Counted from the first letter of the stretch, positions 17,634-29,193 are shown. The stretch: DNA of 64,000 nucleotides from Burkholderia multivorans ATCC BAA-247 (GCF_000959525.1 NZ_CP009830.1:486290-550289), one strand, 5' to 3'. Numbers and translations: made by a program. The notes: generated by a model not told the origin, from the sequence alone.

Positions 17634-18596
17634 TCAGTACTTGCGGGTCGGCAGCACTTGCGCCGCGACATTCATCGGGAACACCGTCTCGTTCGTGACG
17701 ATCCGCTTCGGCAGCTGCTTGCCGGCCACGACGTCCTTCACGGCCGTCATCAGCTGCGGCCCGAGCAGCGGGCTGCACTCGACGTCGACGTTGATCTTGC
17801 CGGCGATCATCGCCTGGAAGCCGCCCTTCGTCGCATCGAACGACACGACGCTGACGTCCTTGCCGGGCTTCATCCCGGCCTCTTCCATCGCCTGGATCGC
17901 GCCGAGCGCCATGTCGTCGTTGTGCGCGTAGACGACGTTGATCTGCTTGCCGTATGTCTTCGCGAACGCTTCCATCACCTGCTTGCCGCCGGCGAGCGTG
18001 AAGTCGCCGCTTTGCGATGCGATCACCTTGAACTTCGGATTGTTCTTGATCACCTCGAGCAGGCCCGCGCGGCGATCATTGGCCGGCGCGGAACCGACCG
18101 TGCCCTGCAGTTCGACGATATTGATCGGGCCCGCGTCGTTCTTGTAGCGCTCCTCGAGCCAGTGGCCGGCGCGCCGCCCTTCCTCGAGGAAGTCCGAACC
18201 GATCATCGTCACGTAGAGCGACGGGTCCTTCACGTCGACCGCGCGGTCGGTCAGGATCACCGGAATGTGCGCGGCCTTCGCTTCGGTCAGCACGGGCTCC
18301 CAGCCCGACTCGACCACCGGCGAGAACGCGATCACGTCGACCTTCTGCGCAATGAACGAACGGATCGCGCGAATCTGGTTCTCCTGCTTCTGTTGTGCAT
18401 CGGAAAACTTCAGGTTGATGCCGGCTTCCTTGGCGGCGCTCTTGACCGACACCGTGTTCGCGGTGCGCCACGCGCTTTCCGCGCCGACCTGCGAGAACCC
18501 GAGCGTGATCGGCTTTTGCTGCGCGTATGCGCCGGATGCCAGCATGGCCGTCGCGGCCACGAGCGCGCCGGCCGCGAGCTTCCTGATGATCGTCAT
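17634..18596 (-). CDS. ytfQ: Periplasmic galactofuranose-type sugar-binding protein YtfQ
   Basis: 320 residues, with a signal peptide ending SGAYAQ followed by the LacI/RbsB-type binding fold. KPITLGFSQVGAESAWRTANTVSVKSAA, QNQIRAIRSFIAQKVDVIAFSPVVESGWEPVLTEAK and TDRAVDV are the characteristic YtfQ stretches. It captures a furanose sugar, galactofuranose in E. coli, in the periplasm and delivers it to YtfRT/YjfF. It is the first gene of the leftward operon. A nested inverted repeat 134 bp upstream is the best candidate operator. Confidence 0.93.
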   Translation of the reverse strand: MTIIRKLAAGALVAATAMLASGAYAQQKPITLGFSQVGAESAWRTANTVSVKSAAKEAGINLKFSDAQQKQENQIRAIRSFIAQKVDVIAFSPVVESGWEPVLTEAKAAHIPVILTDRAVDVKDPSLYVTMIGSDFLEEGRRAGHWLEERYKNDAGPINIVELQGTVGSAPANDRRAGLLEVIKNNPKFKVIASQSGDFTLAGGKQVMEAFAKTYGKQINVVYAHNDDMALGAIQAMEEAGMKPGKDVSVVSFDATKGGFQAMIAGKINVDVECSPLLGPQLMTAVKDVVAGKQLPKRIVTNETVFPMNVAAQVLPTRKY

Positions 18597-18729
18597 GTTG
18601 CGTCTCCGATGATGTCGTTGTGTATCGCGGCGACGGCCGTGTGCTGCGCTGTTCTGATTCTGACGGCCGCGTGCGGACGGGGCGGCGGTTGATGGGCCCC
18701 GGATCAGTCTAGAAACAAGTCCGATAACC

Positions 18730-18770
18730 TGCCAATGAAATATTGGATTGAATCAATATCCGAATTGGCA
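18730..18770. promoter_or_regulatory. Nested inverted repeats upstream of ytfQ
   Basis: Outer arms TGCCAAT (18730-18736) and ATTGGCA (18764-18770) enclose inner arms ATATTG (18740-18745) and CAATAT (18754-18759). This AT-rich island within GC-rich DNA lies between divergent ytfQ and topoisomerase genes. It looks like a repressor or activator site for the sugar transporter; no regulator gene for it is nearby. Confidence 0.5.
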
Positions 18771-18910
18771 TACGTATAAACACCTAAGCGTGTCGCGACA
18801 CGCGTCGCGGCGTTGCCCGAACGGCGCACGCATCTTGCTCCACCGACCTGCGCACGCCGCGCGGTGCGGCACACATCCGATCGCCACGAACCTCACAGGA
18901 GACAAGAACG

Positions 18911-18955
18911 ATGGTCGCAGCGCTTCCCCGCAGCTTGCCGTGCATCGCCGCATGA
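18911..18955 (+). CDS. 14-codon leader ORF coupled to the topoisomerase gene
   Basis: ATG at 18911 follows AGGAGACAAGAACG, the best ribosome site in the region. The frame encodes MVAALPRSLPCIAA and its TGA (18953-18955) overlaps the ATG at 18952 of the topoisomerase as ATGA. It may be a leader peptide that delivers ribosomes to a gene lacking its own Shine-Dalgarno. Confidence 0.4.
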   Translation: MVAALPRSLPCIAA

Positions 18956-20031
18956 AGCCGCGCGCGCCCCGCTCCGCGGCCGGCGACGGCATGCGCATGT
19001 CCGACGCGCGCGCGGCCGCCACGCTGCGCCACGTCGACGACCGGCAGCCGGGCTACACGCGTCGTCGCGTCCGCAACGGCTTCGCGTATTACACGCAGGA
19101 CGGCGAACGGATCCGCGATCCGGACGAGATCGCGCGGATCAACGCGCTCGCGATTCCGCCCGCGTACACCGACGTCTGGATCTGCGCGGACCCGCGCGGC
19201 CATCTGCAGGCGACCGGCCGCGACGCGCGCGGGCGCAAGCAGTACCGCTACCACCCGCAGTGGCGGGCGACGCGCGACGCGAACAAGTATGCGCGGATGG
19301 CCGCGTTCGCGCTCGCGCTGCCGCGCATCCGCGCACGCGTCGCACGCGACCTCGCGCGACCGGGGATGCCGCGCGAGAAGGTCGTCGCGACGATCGTCCG
19401 GCTGCTCGACACGACGCTCGCGCGCATCGGCAACGCGGAATACGCGCGCGAGAACGAGTCGTACGGGCTGACGACGCTGCGCAAGCGGCATCTGAAGATC
19501 GAATCGGGGCAAGTGCGGCTGCGCTTCGTCGGCAAGAGCGGCGTCGAGCACGACGTGACGGTCGACGATCCGCGCGTCGCGCGAATCGTGCGGCGCTGCG
19601 CGGAGCTGCCGGGACACGAGCTGTTCCAGTACGTCGACGACGACGGCGAACGCCATTCGATCGGCTCGGCGGACGTGAACGACTATCTGCGCGAGGTCGC
19701 CGGCGCGGAATTCACCGCGAAGGACTACCGGACCTGGGCCGGCAGCGTGCAGGCGCTCGCGCTGCTGCGCCGCGCGCCGCACGGCGGTGTCACGGAGGCC
19801 CGCAAGCAGATCGTCGAGACCGTGCGCGCGGTCGCCGACATGCTGCACAACACGCCGGCCGTGTGCCGGCGCTGCTACATCCACCCCGACGTGCTCGAGA
19901 TGTACGAGTCGGGGCGGCTCGATACGCTCGTGATCCGGCGCGCGCCGCGCGGGCTGCGCGCCGACGAAGCGGCGTTCGCGGCGCTCGTGGCCGGTGCGGC
20001 GCGGCGCGCCGCAAAAACCGCGCGCAGTTAG
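18952..20031 (+). CDS. DNA topoisomerase IB (bacterial/poxvirus type)
   Basis: 359 residues from ATG 18952; ATG 18991 is an alternative. The N-terminal part carries GYTRRRVRNGFAYY...IPPAYTDVWIC and YRYHPQWRATRDANKYARM. The catalytic domain has the Arg of YGLTTLRKRHLKI, the Lys of FVGKSGVEHDV, the Arg of FTAKDYRTWAGS, and the active Tyr in CRRCYIHPDVLEMYESG. It relaxes supercoils through a 3'-phosphotyrosine link. It converges with pqqE, the two stop codons overlapping at 20028-20031, and has no functional tie to either neighbour. Confidence 0.93.
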   Translation: MKPRAPRSAAGDGMRMSDARAAATLRHVDDRQPGYTRRRVRNGFAYYTQDGERIRDPDEIARINALAIPPAYTDVWICADPRGHLQATGRDARGRKQYRYHPQWRATRDANKYARMAAFALALPRIRARVARDLARPGMPREKVVATIVRLLDTTLARIGNAEYARENESYGLTTLRKRHLKIESGQVRLRFVGKSGVEHDVTVDDPRVARIVRRCAELPGHELFQYVDDDGERHSIGSADVNDYLREVAGAEFTAKDYRTWAGSVQALALLRRAPHGGVTEARKQIVETVRAVADMLHNTPAVCRRCYIHPDVLEMYESGRLDTLVIRRAPRGLRADEAAFAALVAGAARRAAKTARS

Positions 20032-21167
20032 CCGCGCGAGCGCGCGATCGAGTTCGCGACGCTGCGAAAGACGAGCGGCTGTTCGTCGCGCGGCGTCGCA
20101 CGGCGCGCGAGCCGGACCGCGTGCTCCACGCGGCCGTGATGCGCGGACTTTGCGCATACCGGGTCCGCCTCGGCCGGATCGCCGGCGAGCAGGTATGCCT
20201 GACAGCGGCATCCGCCATGATCCACATGGCGCTCGTCGCAGCTGCGGCACGGCTCGCGCATCCAGCCGTCGCCGCGAAATGCGTTGAACGCCTCGCTGTC
20301 GTACCAGATCTCCTTCAGCGAGCGCTCGCGCACGTTCGGCAGCGCGAGCCCCGGCAGCGCACGCGCGGCATGACACGGCAGCGCGGTGCCGTCCGGTGCG
20401 ACGCCGAGGAACACCGAGCCCCAGCCGTTCATGCATGCTTTCGGACGCTGCTCGAAATAATCGGGCACGACGAACAGGATCTTGCAACGCTCGCCGACGA
20501 GCTTCCGGTAGCGGTTCACCGTCTCCTCCGCATCGCGCAACTGCTCGGCGGTCGGCATCAACTGGTCGCGATTGAGCATCGCCCAGCCGTAGTACTGCGT
20601 GTTCGCGAGTTCGAGAAAATCCGCGCCGAGGTCGAGCGCCATTTCGATGATGCGGTCGACGTGCGGCAGGTTGTAGCGATGCAGCACGCAGTTCAGCACC
20701 ATCGGATAGCCGTGCGACTTGATCAGGCGCGCGACGCTGCGCTTCAGCTCGAACGTTCGCGTACTGGTCAGGAAGTCGTTCAGCTCGCGCGTCGAATCCT
20801 GCAGCGACAGCTGGATATGATCGAGCCCGGCCGCCTTCAGCCGCTCGATGCGCGCGGCGGTCAGGCCGATGCCCGACGTAATGAGGTTCGTGTAGAAGCC
20901 GAGCGCGCGTGCGTGCTCGACCAGCGTTTCGAGATCGTCGCGCTGCAGCGGCTCGCCGCCGGAAAAACCGAGCTGCGCGGCGCCGAGCGCGCGCGCGTCG
21001 GCGATCACGGTGCGCCACGTGTCGGTGTCGAGTTCCGCGCCGTGCGTCGCGAAGTCGACCGGGTTGTAGCAGAACGCGCAATGCAGCGGGCAGCGGTAGG
21101 TGAGCTCGGCGAGCAGCCACAGCGGCGGCGACGGTGACGGTGACGGCCGGTTCGGATCGCGCGTCAT
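20028..21167 (-). CDS. pqqE: PQQ biosynthesis radical SAM enzyme PqqE
   Basis: 379 residues. The radical SAM cluster motif CPLHCAFCYNP follows LLAELTYRC, and the GGEPL motif is in QLGFSGGEPLQRDD. The C-terminal SPASM cysteines are present (MNGWGSVFLG, C-HAA, EPCRSCDERHVDHGGCRCQAYLLAGD). It forms the C-C bond between Glu and Tyr of PqqA, working with PqqD. The ATG at 21167 lies one base after the pqqD stop; the earlier in-frame Met at 21197 would overlap pqqD and is less likely. Confidence 0.96.
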   Translation of the reverse strand: MTRDPNRPSPSPSPPLWLLAELTYRCPLHCAFCYNPVDFATHGAELDTDTWRTVIADARALGAAQLGFSGGEPLQRDDLETLVEHARALGFYTNLITSGIGLTAARIERLKAAGLDHIQLSLQDSTRELNDFLTSTRTFELKRSVARLIKSHGYPMVLNCVLHRYNLPHVDRIIEMALDLGADFLELANTQYYGWAMLNRDQLMPTAEQLRDAEETVNRYRKLVGERCKILFVVPDYFEQRPKACMNGWGSVFLGVAPDGTALPCHAARALPGLALPNVRERSLKEIWYDSEAFNAFRGDGWMREPCRSCDERHVDHGGCRCQAYLLAGDPAEADPVCAKSAHHGRVEHAVRLARRATPRDEQPLVFRSVANSIARSRG

Positions 21168-21168
21168 G

Positions 21169-21447
21169 TCAGTCCAGCCAGCCGCGCAGTCGCGCATGAT
21201 CGAGGAAGCGATAAACGTCCGACGCGAGATCGGATGTGCTGAACAGCCGTTCGAGTTCGCCGATGATCTCGTCGAGTTCGCGCGTGCCGTCGCAGCGCGC
21301 GAGTATCTCGCCCGCGCTCGGATTGAGCTTCACCATGCCCTCGGGATACAGCAGCACGTAGGCATCCTGGGCCGCCTCCCATTGCAGGCGGTACATGCCC
21401 CTCAGCGTGGGGCGCAGCGGCACGCCGCTGACGTCGACGGAATTCAT
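21169..21447 (-). CDS. pqqD: PQQ peptide chaperone PqqD
   Basis: 92 residues with the family sequence [40 protein letters not shown]. PqqD binds the PqqA precursor and presents it to PqqE. The ATG at 21447 overlaps the pqqC stop (ATGA), and an in-frame Met at 21453 is less likely. Confidence 0.95.
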   Translation of the reverse strand: MNSVDVSGVPLRPTLRGMYRLQWEAAQDAYVLLYPEGMVKLNPSAGEILARCDGTRELDEIIGELERLFSTSDLASDVYRFLDHARLRGWLD

Positions 21448-22169
21448 GCGCAATACGCCTTTTCAATGGCATCGAGGATCGACCACAGCACGTCGAGCTT
21501 GAACGTCAGAATCTCGAGTGCGCGCCGCTGCGCGGCCGCGGTCGTGAAATGGGCGAGCGTGACCGCGAGGCCGTGTTCGACGTCGCGCTGCGCAAGCGGC
21601 ACGCGGCTGCGGAAATACTGCAGACCGTCGGCGTCGATCCACGGATAGTGCGACGGCCAGCCGGCGAGCCGGTCGAGATGGATCTGCGGCGCGAACATCT
21701 CGGTCAGCGACGAGCACACCGCCTCCTGCCACGTCGCGCGACGCGCGAAGTTCACGTACGCGTCGACGGCAAAGCGCACGCCGGGCAGCACGTGCTCGAG
21801 CGACCACAGCGACGCGCGGTCGAGGCCGACCGCCTCGCCGAGCCGCACCCACGCTTCGATGCCGCCGGCATCGTCGCCGTGCCCGTCGTGGTCGAGGATG
21901 CGCTGCACCCACAGCCGGCGCGTGTCGCGGTCCGGACAGTTCGACAGGATCGCCGCGTCCTTCAGCGGAATGCTGATCTGATAGTAGAAGCGGTTCGCGA
22001 CCCAGCCGCGAATCTGCGCGGGCGTGCAGGCGCCCGTGTTGAGCCGCCGGTTGAACGGATGATGAATGTGATAGCGCGATTCGAGCGCGCGCAGACGCGC
22101 CTCGAATTCGTCGGCGCTCCACGGGCTCGCGTGCAGCGCCGCCGCGGAAATCGGTGCGTTCATGGTCAT
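21444..22169 (-). CDS. pqqC: Pyrroloquinoline-quinone synthase PqqC
   Basis: 241 residues; helical oxidase with the conserved [45 protein letters not shown] and [26 protein letters not shown] stretches. It carries out the last, cofactor-free oxidation and ring closure to PQQ. The ATG at 22169 overlaps the pqqB stop by 4 bp. Confidence 0.96.
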   Translation of the reverse strand: MTMNAPISAAALHASPWSADEFEARLRALESRYHIHHPFNRRLNTGACTPAQIRGWVANRFYYQISIPLKDAAILSNCPDRDTRRLWVQRILDHDGHGDDAGGIEAWVRLGEAVGLDRASLWSLEHVLPGVRFAVDAYVNFARRATWQEAVCSSLTEMFAPQIHLDRLAGWPSHYPWIDADGLQYFRSRVPLAQRDVEHGLAVTLAHFTTAAAQRRALEILTFKLDVLWSILDAIEKAYCA

Positions 22170-23089
22170 ACCTCGAAATGCATCCCGTCGTGCGCGACCT
22201 CGATCCCGTGCCCGTGCAGATGCGCGCGCTCGGCCGAAGCGGGATCGAGAATCGGGTTCGTGTTGTTGATATGCGTGAGCACCTTGCGCGTCTGTGCCGG
22301 CAACGCGCGCAGCCGGTCGATCATCCCCGGCCGCATGCCGTCGCCGCGTTGCGCGAGATGGCCCATGTCGGCCGCGTGCTTCGCCGACAGGCCGAGCTCG
22401 ATCATCTCCGTGCCGGTCCAGAACGTGCCGTCGACGAGGACGAGATCGGCGCCCTGCATCGCGGCCTGCACGCGATCGTCGATGTCGGCAAGGCCCGGCG
22501 CGTAGAACGCGCGCCGTCCGCTCGCGACGTCCTCGATCAGTAGCGCGACGTTGTCGCCCGGCACGGCGGCCGCACGTCGCGGCGAATACGGCGGCGCCTT
22601 GCTGTCGACCGGCACCGCGGTAAAGCGGATGCCGCCCGCGCCCGGAATCGCGAACGGTTCGTGCAGCGCGATGGTGTGCGCGTCGACGCCGCAGTAGTGG
22701 CCGAGCAGCGGCACGAGCGGCAGCGCGGTCGAGAGATCGTCGAGCACCGGCGCGCTCGCATACAGCGGCAGCGGCGACGTACGTTCGCGCAGCATGAGCA
22801 GCCCCGTCACGTGATCGATCTGTGCATCGCACAGCACGACCGCGACGATCCCGCTGTCTCGCACGGCGCGCGCCGGCTGCAGTTCGGGCGCGGCGCGCAG
22901 CTGCGCGAGGATGTCGGGCGATGCGTTGACGAGCACCCAGTCGACGCCGTCGCTGCTGACGGCGATCGACGACTGCGTGCGCGGCACGATGCCGTCGGTG
23001 CCGGCGCGCGCGCGACGGCAGTTCGCGCAATTGCAGTTCCATTGCGGCAGTCCGCCGCCTGCGCCCGATCCGAGGATCCTGATCTTCAT
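22166..23089 (-). CDS. pqqB: PQQ biosynthesis protein PqqB (metallo-beta-lactamase fold)
   Basis: 307 residues beginning [19 protein letters not shown], with the CxCxxC-type site [17 protein letters not shown] (a modified metal motif), SSIAVSSDG and [11 protein letters not shown]. It is thought to hydroxylate the cross-linked peptide intermediate. The start at 23089 is the canonical PqqB start; 61 bp separate it from pqqA. Confidence 0.96.
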   Translation of the reverse strand: MKIRILGSGAGGGLPQWNCNCANCRRARAGTDGIVPRTQSSIAVSSDGVDWVLVNASPDILAQLRAAPELQPARAVRDSGIVAVVLCDAQIDHVTGLLMLRERTSPLPLYASAPVLDDLSTALPLVPLLGHYCGVDAHTIALHEPFAIPGAGGIRFTAVPVDSKAPPYSPRRAAAVPGDNVALLIEDVASGRRAFYAPGLADIDDRVQAAMQGADLVLVDGTFWTGTEMIELGLSAKHAADMGHLAQRGDGMRPGMIDRLRALPAQTRKVLTHINNTNPILDPASAERAHLHGHGIEVAHDGMHFEV

Positions 23090-23150
23090 CGATGCGTGCT
23101 CCGATGCCGGCCGCCGCCTGCGCGGCAGGCGGCGGCGCGGCGTACGCCGA

Positions 23151-23225
23151 TCAGCGGTTGGCGATATACATCGTGATTTCGAAACCGAAGCGCAGATCGG
23201 TATAGGCGGGGGTCGTCCACTGCAT
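23151..23225 (-). CDS. pqqA: PQQ precursor peptide PqqA
   Basis: A 24-residue peptide beginning MQWTTPAYTDLR and ending ITMYIANR, matching the PqqA consensus, with the two residues that become PQQ, Glu16 and Tyr20, in the E-x3-Y spacing. AAGGAG lies 10 nt upstream. An out-of-frame ATG lies five bases before the true start. It is the first gene of pqqABCDE and is preceded by a sigma-54-type promoter. Confidence 0.97.
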   Translation of the reverse strand: MQWTTPAYTDLRFGFEITMYIANR

Positions 23226-23293
23226 GGCATGTCTCCTTGTTCAGTTGAGTTGCATCGAATGAACCGCGTCGATCGGCGGTCGATCACTATCCA

Positions 23294-23308
23294 GCAAGGA
23301 GCGTGCCG
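23294..23308 (-). promoter_or_regulatory. Sigma-54 (-24/-12) promoter of pqqABCDE
   Basis: On the minus strand GGCACG-CTCC-TTGC, with exactly 10 bp between the GG and GC dinucleotides, matches the consensus TGGCACG-N4-TTGCW at all but the first base. Expected start is near 23283, giving a leader of about 58 nt before pqqA. Confidence 0.8.
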
Positions 23309-23445
23309 GGCGGGCGTATCGCCTGTGCGACGACGTGCGGATGCCGCCGCGCGGTCGTTGCGGCGACAACCTTACGAATCACCCACAAAACGGTTTCAAT
23401 TGCCGTCGGCGCAGGCGGCGGGCGGCAGGCGTCCGGCTGCGCGAC

Positions 23446-23483
23446 TGTTGAATCCTTGAACACCGGTGTTGCAAGCTGACACA
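23446..23483. promoter_or_regulatory. Two tandem upstream activator sites for the pqq promoter
   Basis: TGTTG-N7-GAACA (23446-23462) and TGTTG-N7-ACACA (23467-23483) have centres 21 bp apart, two helical turns, about 140-190 bp upstream of the -24/-12 element. Both keep TGT-N11-ACA. The same motif lies before the alcohol dehydrogenase and acs. It also includes the palindrome AACACCGGTGTT (23459-23470). Confidence 0.6.
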
Positions 23484-23508
23484 GCGGGTGTGACAGTGAG
23501 GCCGCCCT

Positions 23509-25509
<2,001 letters not shown>

Positions 25510-25830
25510 TGTCTCCTCCGGGGATCCTTCCGGTCGGTTGCCGGACTCTTCTGTCCCGATACAAGCAAACATCGGGCCATCGAGGCGATCGCGGCGCGAT
25601 GTCGTGACGCGTGCGGACCGTACCGGCGATTCGAAAGGTCATTGAAAGACGATCAACGGTTGTCGCGGTCGCACAGGCCGTGATGAGCACATGATGCGCA
25701 CGACGCGACGCTGACGAACCCCGCCATGCACGTCGCCGCGCGCGAAGCCCGCTTCGATTTGCGCATGTGTTGCCATGCCGCTCGCGCCTTGGCGCGCCGC
25801 CGCCACCCGCGTTCCTCTATCATCGCCCGC
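25510..25830. other. Divergent intergenic region, activator and iminopeptidase genes
   Basis: No ORF, strong promoter or copy of the TGTTG-N7-CAACA motif is visible, so the activator gene does not seem to belong to its own regulon. Confidence 0.45.
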
Positions 25831-26781
25831 ATGAACCGACGACCCGAGCGCCGACCGTCTGCCCCATCCCTTCGCCGTCTGTCGCGCGACGGCTGCGCGA
25901 TCGCCTGGCGTGAAGCCGGCCATCCGCGCGGCCATCCGGTCGTCGTGCTGCACGGTGGCCCCGGCAGCGGCAGCCGGCCCGCGATGCTGCGCCTGTTCGA
26001 CCTGCAGCGGATGCGCGTCGTGCTCGTCGATCAGCGCGGCGCCGGCGCGTCGACGCCGCGCGGCGGCCTGCGTCACAACAACACGATGCGGCTGATCGAC
26101 GACCTCGAGGCGCTTCGCGTGCGGCTCGGCATCGCGCGCTGGGGCGTCGTGGGCGGCTCGTGGGGCGCGGCGCTCGCGCTCGCCTATGCGGGACGGCATC
26201 CGGCCCAGGTGACGGGCGTCGTGCTGCGCGGCCTGTTCCTGACGTCGGCACGCGAACTGCGCGCGTTCTTCGTCGGCTCGCGCGCACGGGCACCGCGCGC
26301 GTGGCGGCAACTGGCCGCGGCGGCCGGCACATCGCGCGCCGATCGCCTGCTCGCCGCCTGCGCGCGCGGGCTGCGGCCAGGCGTCGATGCCGGTCGACGC
26401 CGCGCGATCGCGCGCGCGTGGAGCGCGTACGAAGATGCGCTGCTCGCCGGCGCGCCCGCGCGTCGCATGCGCACGACGCCGCGCGCGCTCGACCGCCTCG
26501 CCGACAAATATCGGATCCAGGCGCACTATCTGCAGCGCCGCTGCTGGCTCGGCGAGCGCCGGCTGCTGTCGCTCGCGCGTCGCGCCGCGCACGCCGGCGT
26601 ACCGCTGCATGCGGTACACGGCACGCGCGACGCAGTCTGCCCGGTCGACAACGTCGCGCGCCTCGCGCGTGCGGTGCCGACAGCGACCGTCGAACGCGTG
26701 CCGGCCGGTCATCTCGCCAGCGATGCCGCGCTCGCGCGCCGTCTCGCGGGCGCGATCCGCACGCTGTTCGGCGATGCGTAA
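25831..26781 (+). CDS. Proline iminopeptidase-like alpha/beta hydrolase
   Basis: 316 residues. Oxyanion motif HGGPG at 41-45, nucleophile elbow GGSWG with Ser110, probable acid Asp267 (VHGTRDAVCPVDN) and base His294 (PAGH); LVDQRGAGASTP and the HNNTMRLIDDLEALR stretch are typical of prolyl aminopeptidases, which remove N-terminal proline from peptides. No signal peptide, so cytoplasmic. The ATG at 25831 is taken because the family begins here; the frame upstream is unlike it. Its 3' end faces the TonB receptor gene 18 bp away. Confidence 0.85.
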   Translation: MNRRPERRPSAPSLRRLSRDGCAIAWREAGHPRGHPVVVLHGGPGSGSRPAMLRLFDLQRMRVVLVDQRGAGASTPRGGLRHNNTMRLIDDLEALRVRLGIARWGVVGGSWGAALALAYAGRHPAQVTGVVLRGLFLTSARELRAFFVGSRARAPRAWRQLAAAAGTSRADRLLAACARGLRPGVDAGRRRAIARAWSAYEDALLAGAPARRMRTTPRALDRLADKYRIQAHYLQRRCWLGERRLLSLARRAAHAGVPLHAVHGTRDAVCPVDNVARLARAVPTATVERVPAGHLASDAALARRLAGAIRTLFGDA

Positions 26782-26799
26782 CGACCGCGCGGCGCGCGC

Positions 26800-29100
26800 T
26801 CAGTCCCACGCATAGCGCATGCCGACCCACGCGCCACGCGGCGCGCCCGGCCCGACGAAGGTCTCGTCGACCGCAGCGGCGCCGTCGAACGTATGGTTCG
26901 GACCGTTGAAGAAATTCCGGCCGAGCATCCCGAAGCTCGCATAGCGCTTGTCGAGCAGGTTCGTGATCGACGCGAACAGCTGCAGATGTTTCGTCGCCTG
27001 CCACGTCGTGTCGACGTCGATCAGCAGGTAACCCGGCAGCTTGCCGCCCGCGTCGCGGTTGTTTTCGTCGCCGCGCGCGAACACGCCGCTGCGGTACGTG
27101 AGATTCGTGCCGAGGCTCCACGTCGGCGTCGCGGCATAGTCGAGCCGCAGCTTCGCGGTGCTTGCCGGAATGCCCGGGATGCGGTCGCCCGATCGCACGA
27201 CGATGTTGCCGCGTGCATCGGCGCTCGAGTTGCTCGCGCTGTGCTCGGTCCACGTCGAGCGGTACGACGCGTCGACATAGCTGTAGCCGATGCCGATCCC
27301 GACCGGCCCGACGTGCGTATGCGCGGCGAGCTCGATCCCTTGCCGGCGCGTCTTGCCGACGTTCTGGAAATAGCCGAGCGTGCCCGCGCCGCCGTTGCTG
27401 CTGACGAACTGGATGTCGTCGTCGAGCGTCGTGCGGTAGAGCGCCGCGCTCCACGTCGTCGCCGCACCGACGCGCCCGCGCGCGCCGAACTCGACCGTCT
27501 TCGCGATCACCGGCTTCAGCGGCGGATCGGCGAGAAAGTCGTTCGGCAGCGAGCACGGCGCGGCCGGGTCGGCGCACGCGAGTTCGATCGCGGTCGGCGA
27601 GCGCATGCCTTCGTTGTAGGTCGCGTACGCGGTCAGGCCCGGCGCCGGATTCCAGGTGATGCCGATCGCCGGATTGAAGCGCGAGAACGTATGGCGGGCA
27701 GTAAGCAGCGGCTGCAGCCCGCTGATGTCCTCGATCGCCGCGCGCGCCCAGTCGTAGCGGCCGGCCAGTGTCATCGACCATTGCGGCGTGAGCTGCAGCG
27801 TATCGTCGAAATAGAAGCCGTAGTTCGCGTTGCGCGTCTTCGCGCGCGTCGTCTGCTGGAATTCGCCGATGCCGATCGCCGCGCGAGAATCGGTAAACGC
27901 CGCAGGTTGCGACGCCTGCTCGAAATGCGCGTTCGCCAGATCCGCGGATGCGCCGACGACGAGCTGGTTGTCGAAGCCGGCCGGCTTACCGAGCAACGTG
28001 AGCTGCAGGCTCGCGCCGTAGCGCTCGGTCGCGATCGTCGAGCGGTCGTTGGACGCCGGCGCGCCGTCGGCGGCGTCATCGTCGCCGGCGCGGCCGGCGT
28101 CTTCGTTCACGTTGCTGCTGACGTTCGTGTTCCGATACCGCCGGTAGTACAGGTTGCCGCTCAGCTGCACGCGATCGCCGAACGCATGATCGCCGGACAG
28201 CGTCAGATAGCCGGCGCGATTGCGGTTCAGGTCCGGATAGGTATAGGCCTGCCGCGGATTGTCGAGGAACGAGCGCGGAATCGTCTGCGTGCCGTGCAGC
28301 GTATTGTCCGCGCCGCCGGCGGATAGCGACAGCGTCGTATCCGCATCGGTATAGCGAAGCTTGCCGAAGATTTGCCGCACGCGGCTCGCATTGTGGTCGG
28401 CCCAGCCGTTGTCGTTCGCCACGTTCGCGTTCAGGTAGTAGTCGACACGATCGCCGACACGGCCGCCCTGCTCGAACTGCACCGTCTTGCGCCCCCACGA
28501 GCCCGCGCCGACCTCCACTGCACCGCCCGCACTCGTGCTGCCGTTCTTCGTCGTGATCGCCAGCGCGCCGCCGAGCGTGTTGAGCCCGTAGGTCGGGTTC
28601 GAGCCGGGAATCAGCTGAAGCGTGTCGATCGCGGACGGCGGCAGGATGTCCCAATTCACGACGTCGCCGAACGATTCGTTGATGCGCACGCCGTCGACGA
28701 ACACCGACAGGCCCTGCGGCGTGCCGACGACCGGCGACGCGGTAAAGCCGCGGTAGTTGATGTCCGGCTGGTAAGGGTTGCCCTGCGCCTCCGCGATGTC
28801 GACGCTCGTCGCGTTCTTGTCGAGATAGTCGGTCAGCGTGCTGCGATGCTGGCGGTCGAGTTCGGCACTGCGCACGGTCTGCACGTTCGACGGCACGCGC
28901 GACAGCGGCGTGCCGATCCCGAGCAGCGGCGTGGTGCCGACGACGACGATCGGGGCAAGCGTCGTCGCGTCGGGACTATCGTCCGGTGCGGCATGCGCGG
29001 GCCATGCGATCAGCAGCCCGCCGACCGCGCCGCCGCAGCACAGCCCGATGCGCGCGCGGCATGCCGCGACGCGCCGCTTCGGCGGTGCGGTCTCTTTCAT
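26800..29100 (-). CDS. TonB-dependent outer-membrane receptor
   Basis: 766 residues: signal peptide ending AWPAHAAP, a TonB-box-like ATTLAPIVVVGT, a plug domain (about 45-175: RVPSNVQTVRSAELDRQ, PYQPDINYRGFTASPVVGTPQGLSVFVDGVRINESFGDVVNWDILP, GLNTLGGALAITTKNG) and a 22-stranded barrel with ATYNEGMRSPTAIE and LQLFASITNLLDKRYASFGM. The last residues are GMRYAWD, a little unusual because the family ends in an aromatic. The start at 29100 has GGAGGAGA upstream. It is divergent from the PQQ alcohol dehydrogenase and has its own -24/-12 promoter (29194-29207). The ligand is unknown; siderophore is the default, but the setting makes a lanthanide chelate worth testing. Confidence 0.9.
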   Translation of the reverse strand: MKETAPPKRRVAACRARIGLCCGGAVGGLLIAWPAHAAPDDSPDATTLAPIVVVGTTPLLGIGTPLSRVPSNVQTVRSAELDRQHRSTLTDYLDKNATSVDIAEAQGNPYQPDINYRGFTASPVVGTPQGLSVFVDGVRINESFGDVVNWDILPPSAIDTLQLIPGSNPTYGLNTLGGALAITTKNGSTSAGGAVEVGAGSWGRKTVQFEQGGRVGDRVDYYLNANVANDNGWADHNASRVRQIFGKLRYTDADTTLSLSAGGADNTLHGTQTIPRSFLDNPRQAYTYPDLNRNRAGYLTLSGDHAFGDRVQLSGNLYYRRYRNTNVSSNVNEDAGRAGDDDAADGAPASNDRSTIATERYGASLQLTLLGKPAGFDNQLVVGASADLANAHFEQASQPAAFTDSRAAIGIGEFQQTTRAKTRNANYGFYFDDTLQLTPQWSMTLAGRYDWARAAIEDISGLQPLLTARHTFSRFNPAIGITWNPAPGLTAYATYNEGMRSPTAIELACADPAAPCSLPNDFLADPPLKPVIAKTVEFGARGRVGAATTWSAALYRTTLDDDIQFVSSNGGAGTLGYFQNVGKTRRQGIELAAHTHVGPVGIGIGYSYVDASYRSTWTEHSASNSSADARGNIVVRSGDRIPGIPASTAKLRLDYAATPTWSLGTNLTYRSGVFARGDENNRDAGGKLPGYLLIDVDTTWQATKHLQLFASITNLLDKRYASFGMLGRNFFNGPNHTFDGAAAVDETFVGPGAPRGAWVGMRYAWD

Positions 29101-29193
29101 CGTGTCTCCTCCGCTGTCCTTGTCGGTCTCGCGATGCATCTCGCGTGCGTGCCGCGGTGCATGCTGCGCGACGAATCGCCGGTACTGCCGATG

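Noticed and set aside
14009-17698. Several long plus-strand frames across the ytf operon
   Set aside because: They are antisense to four well-recognised transporter genes and have Arg/Asp-rich compositions typical of shadow frames.
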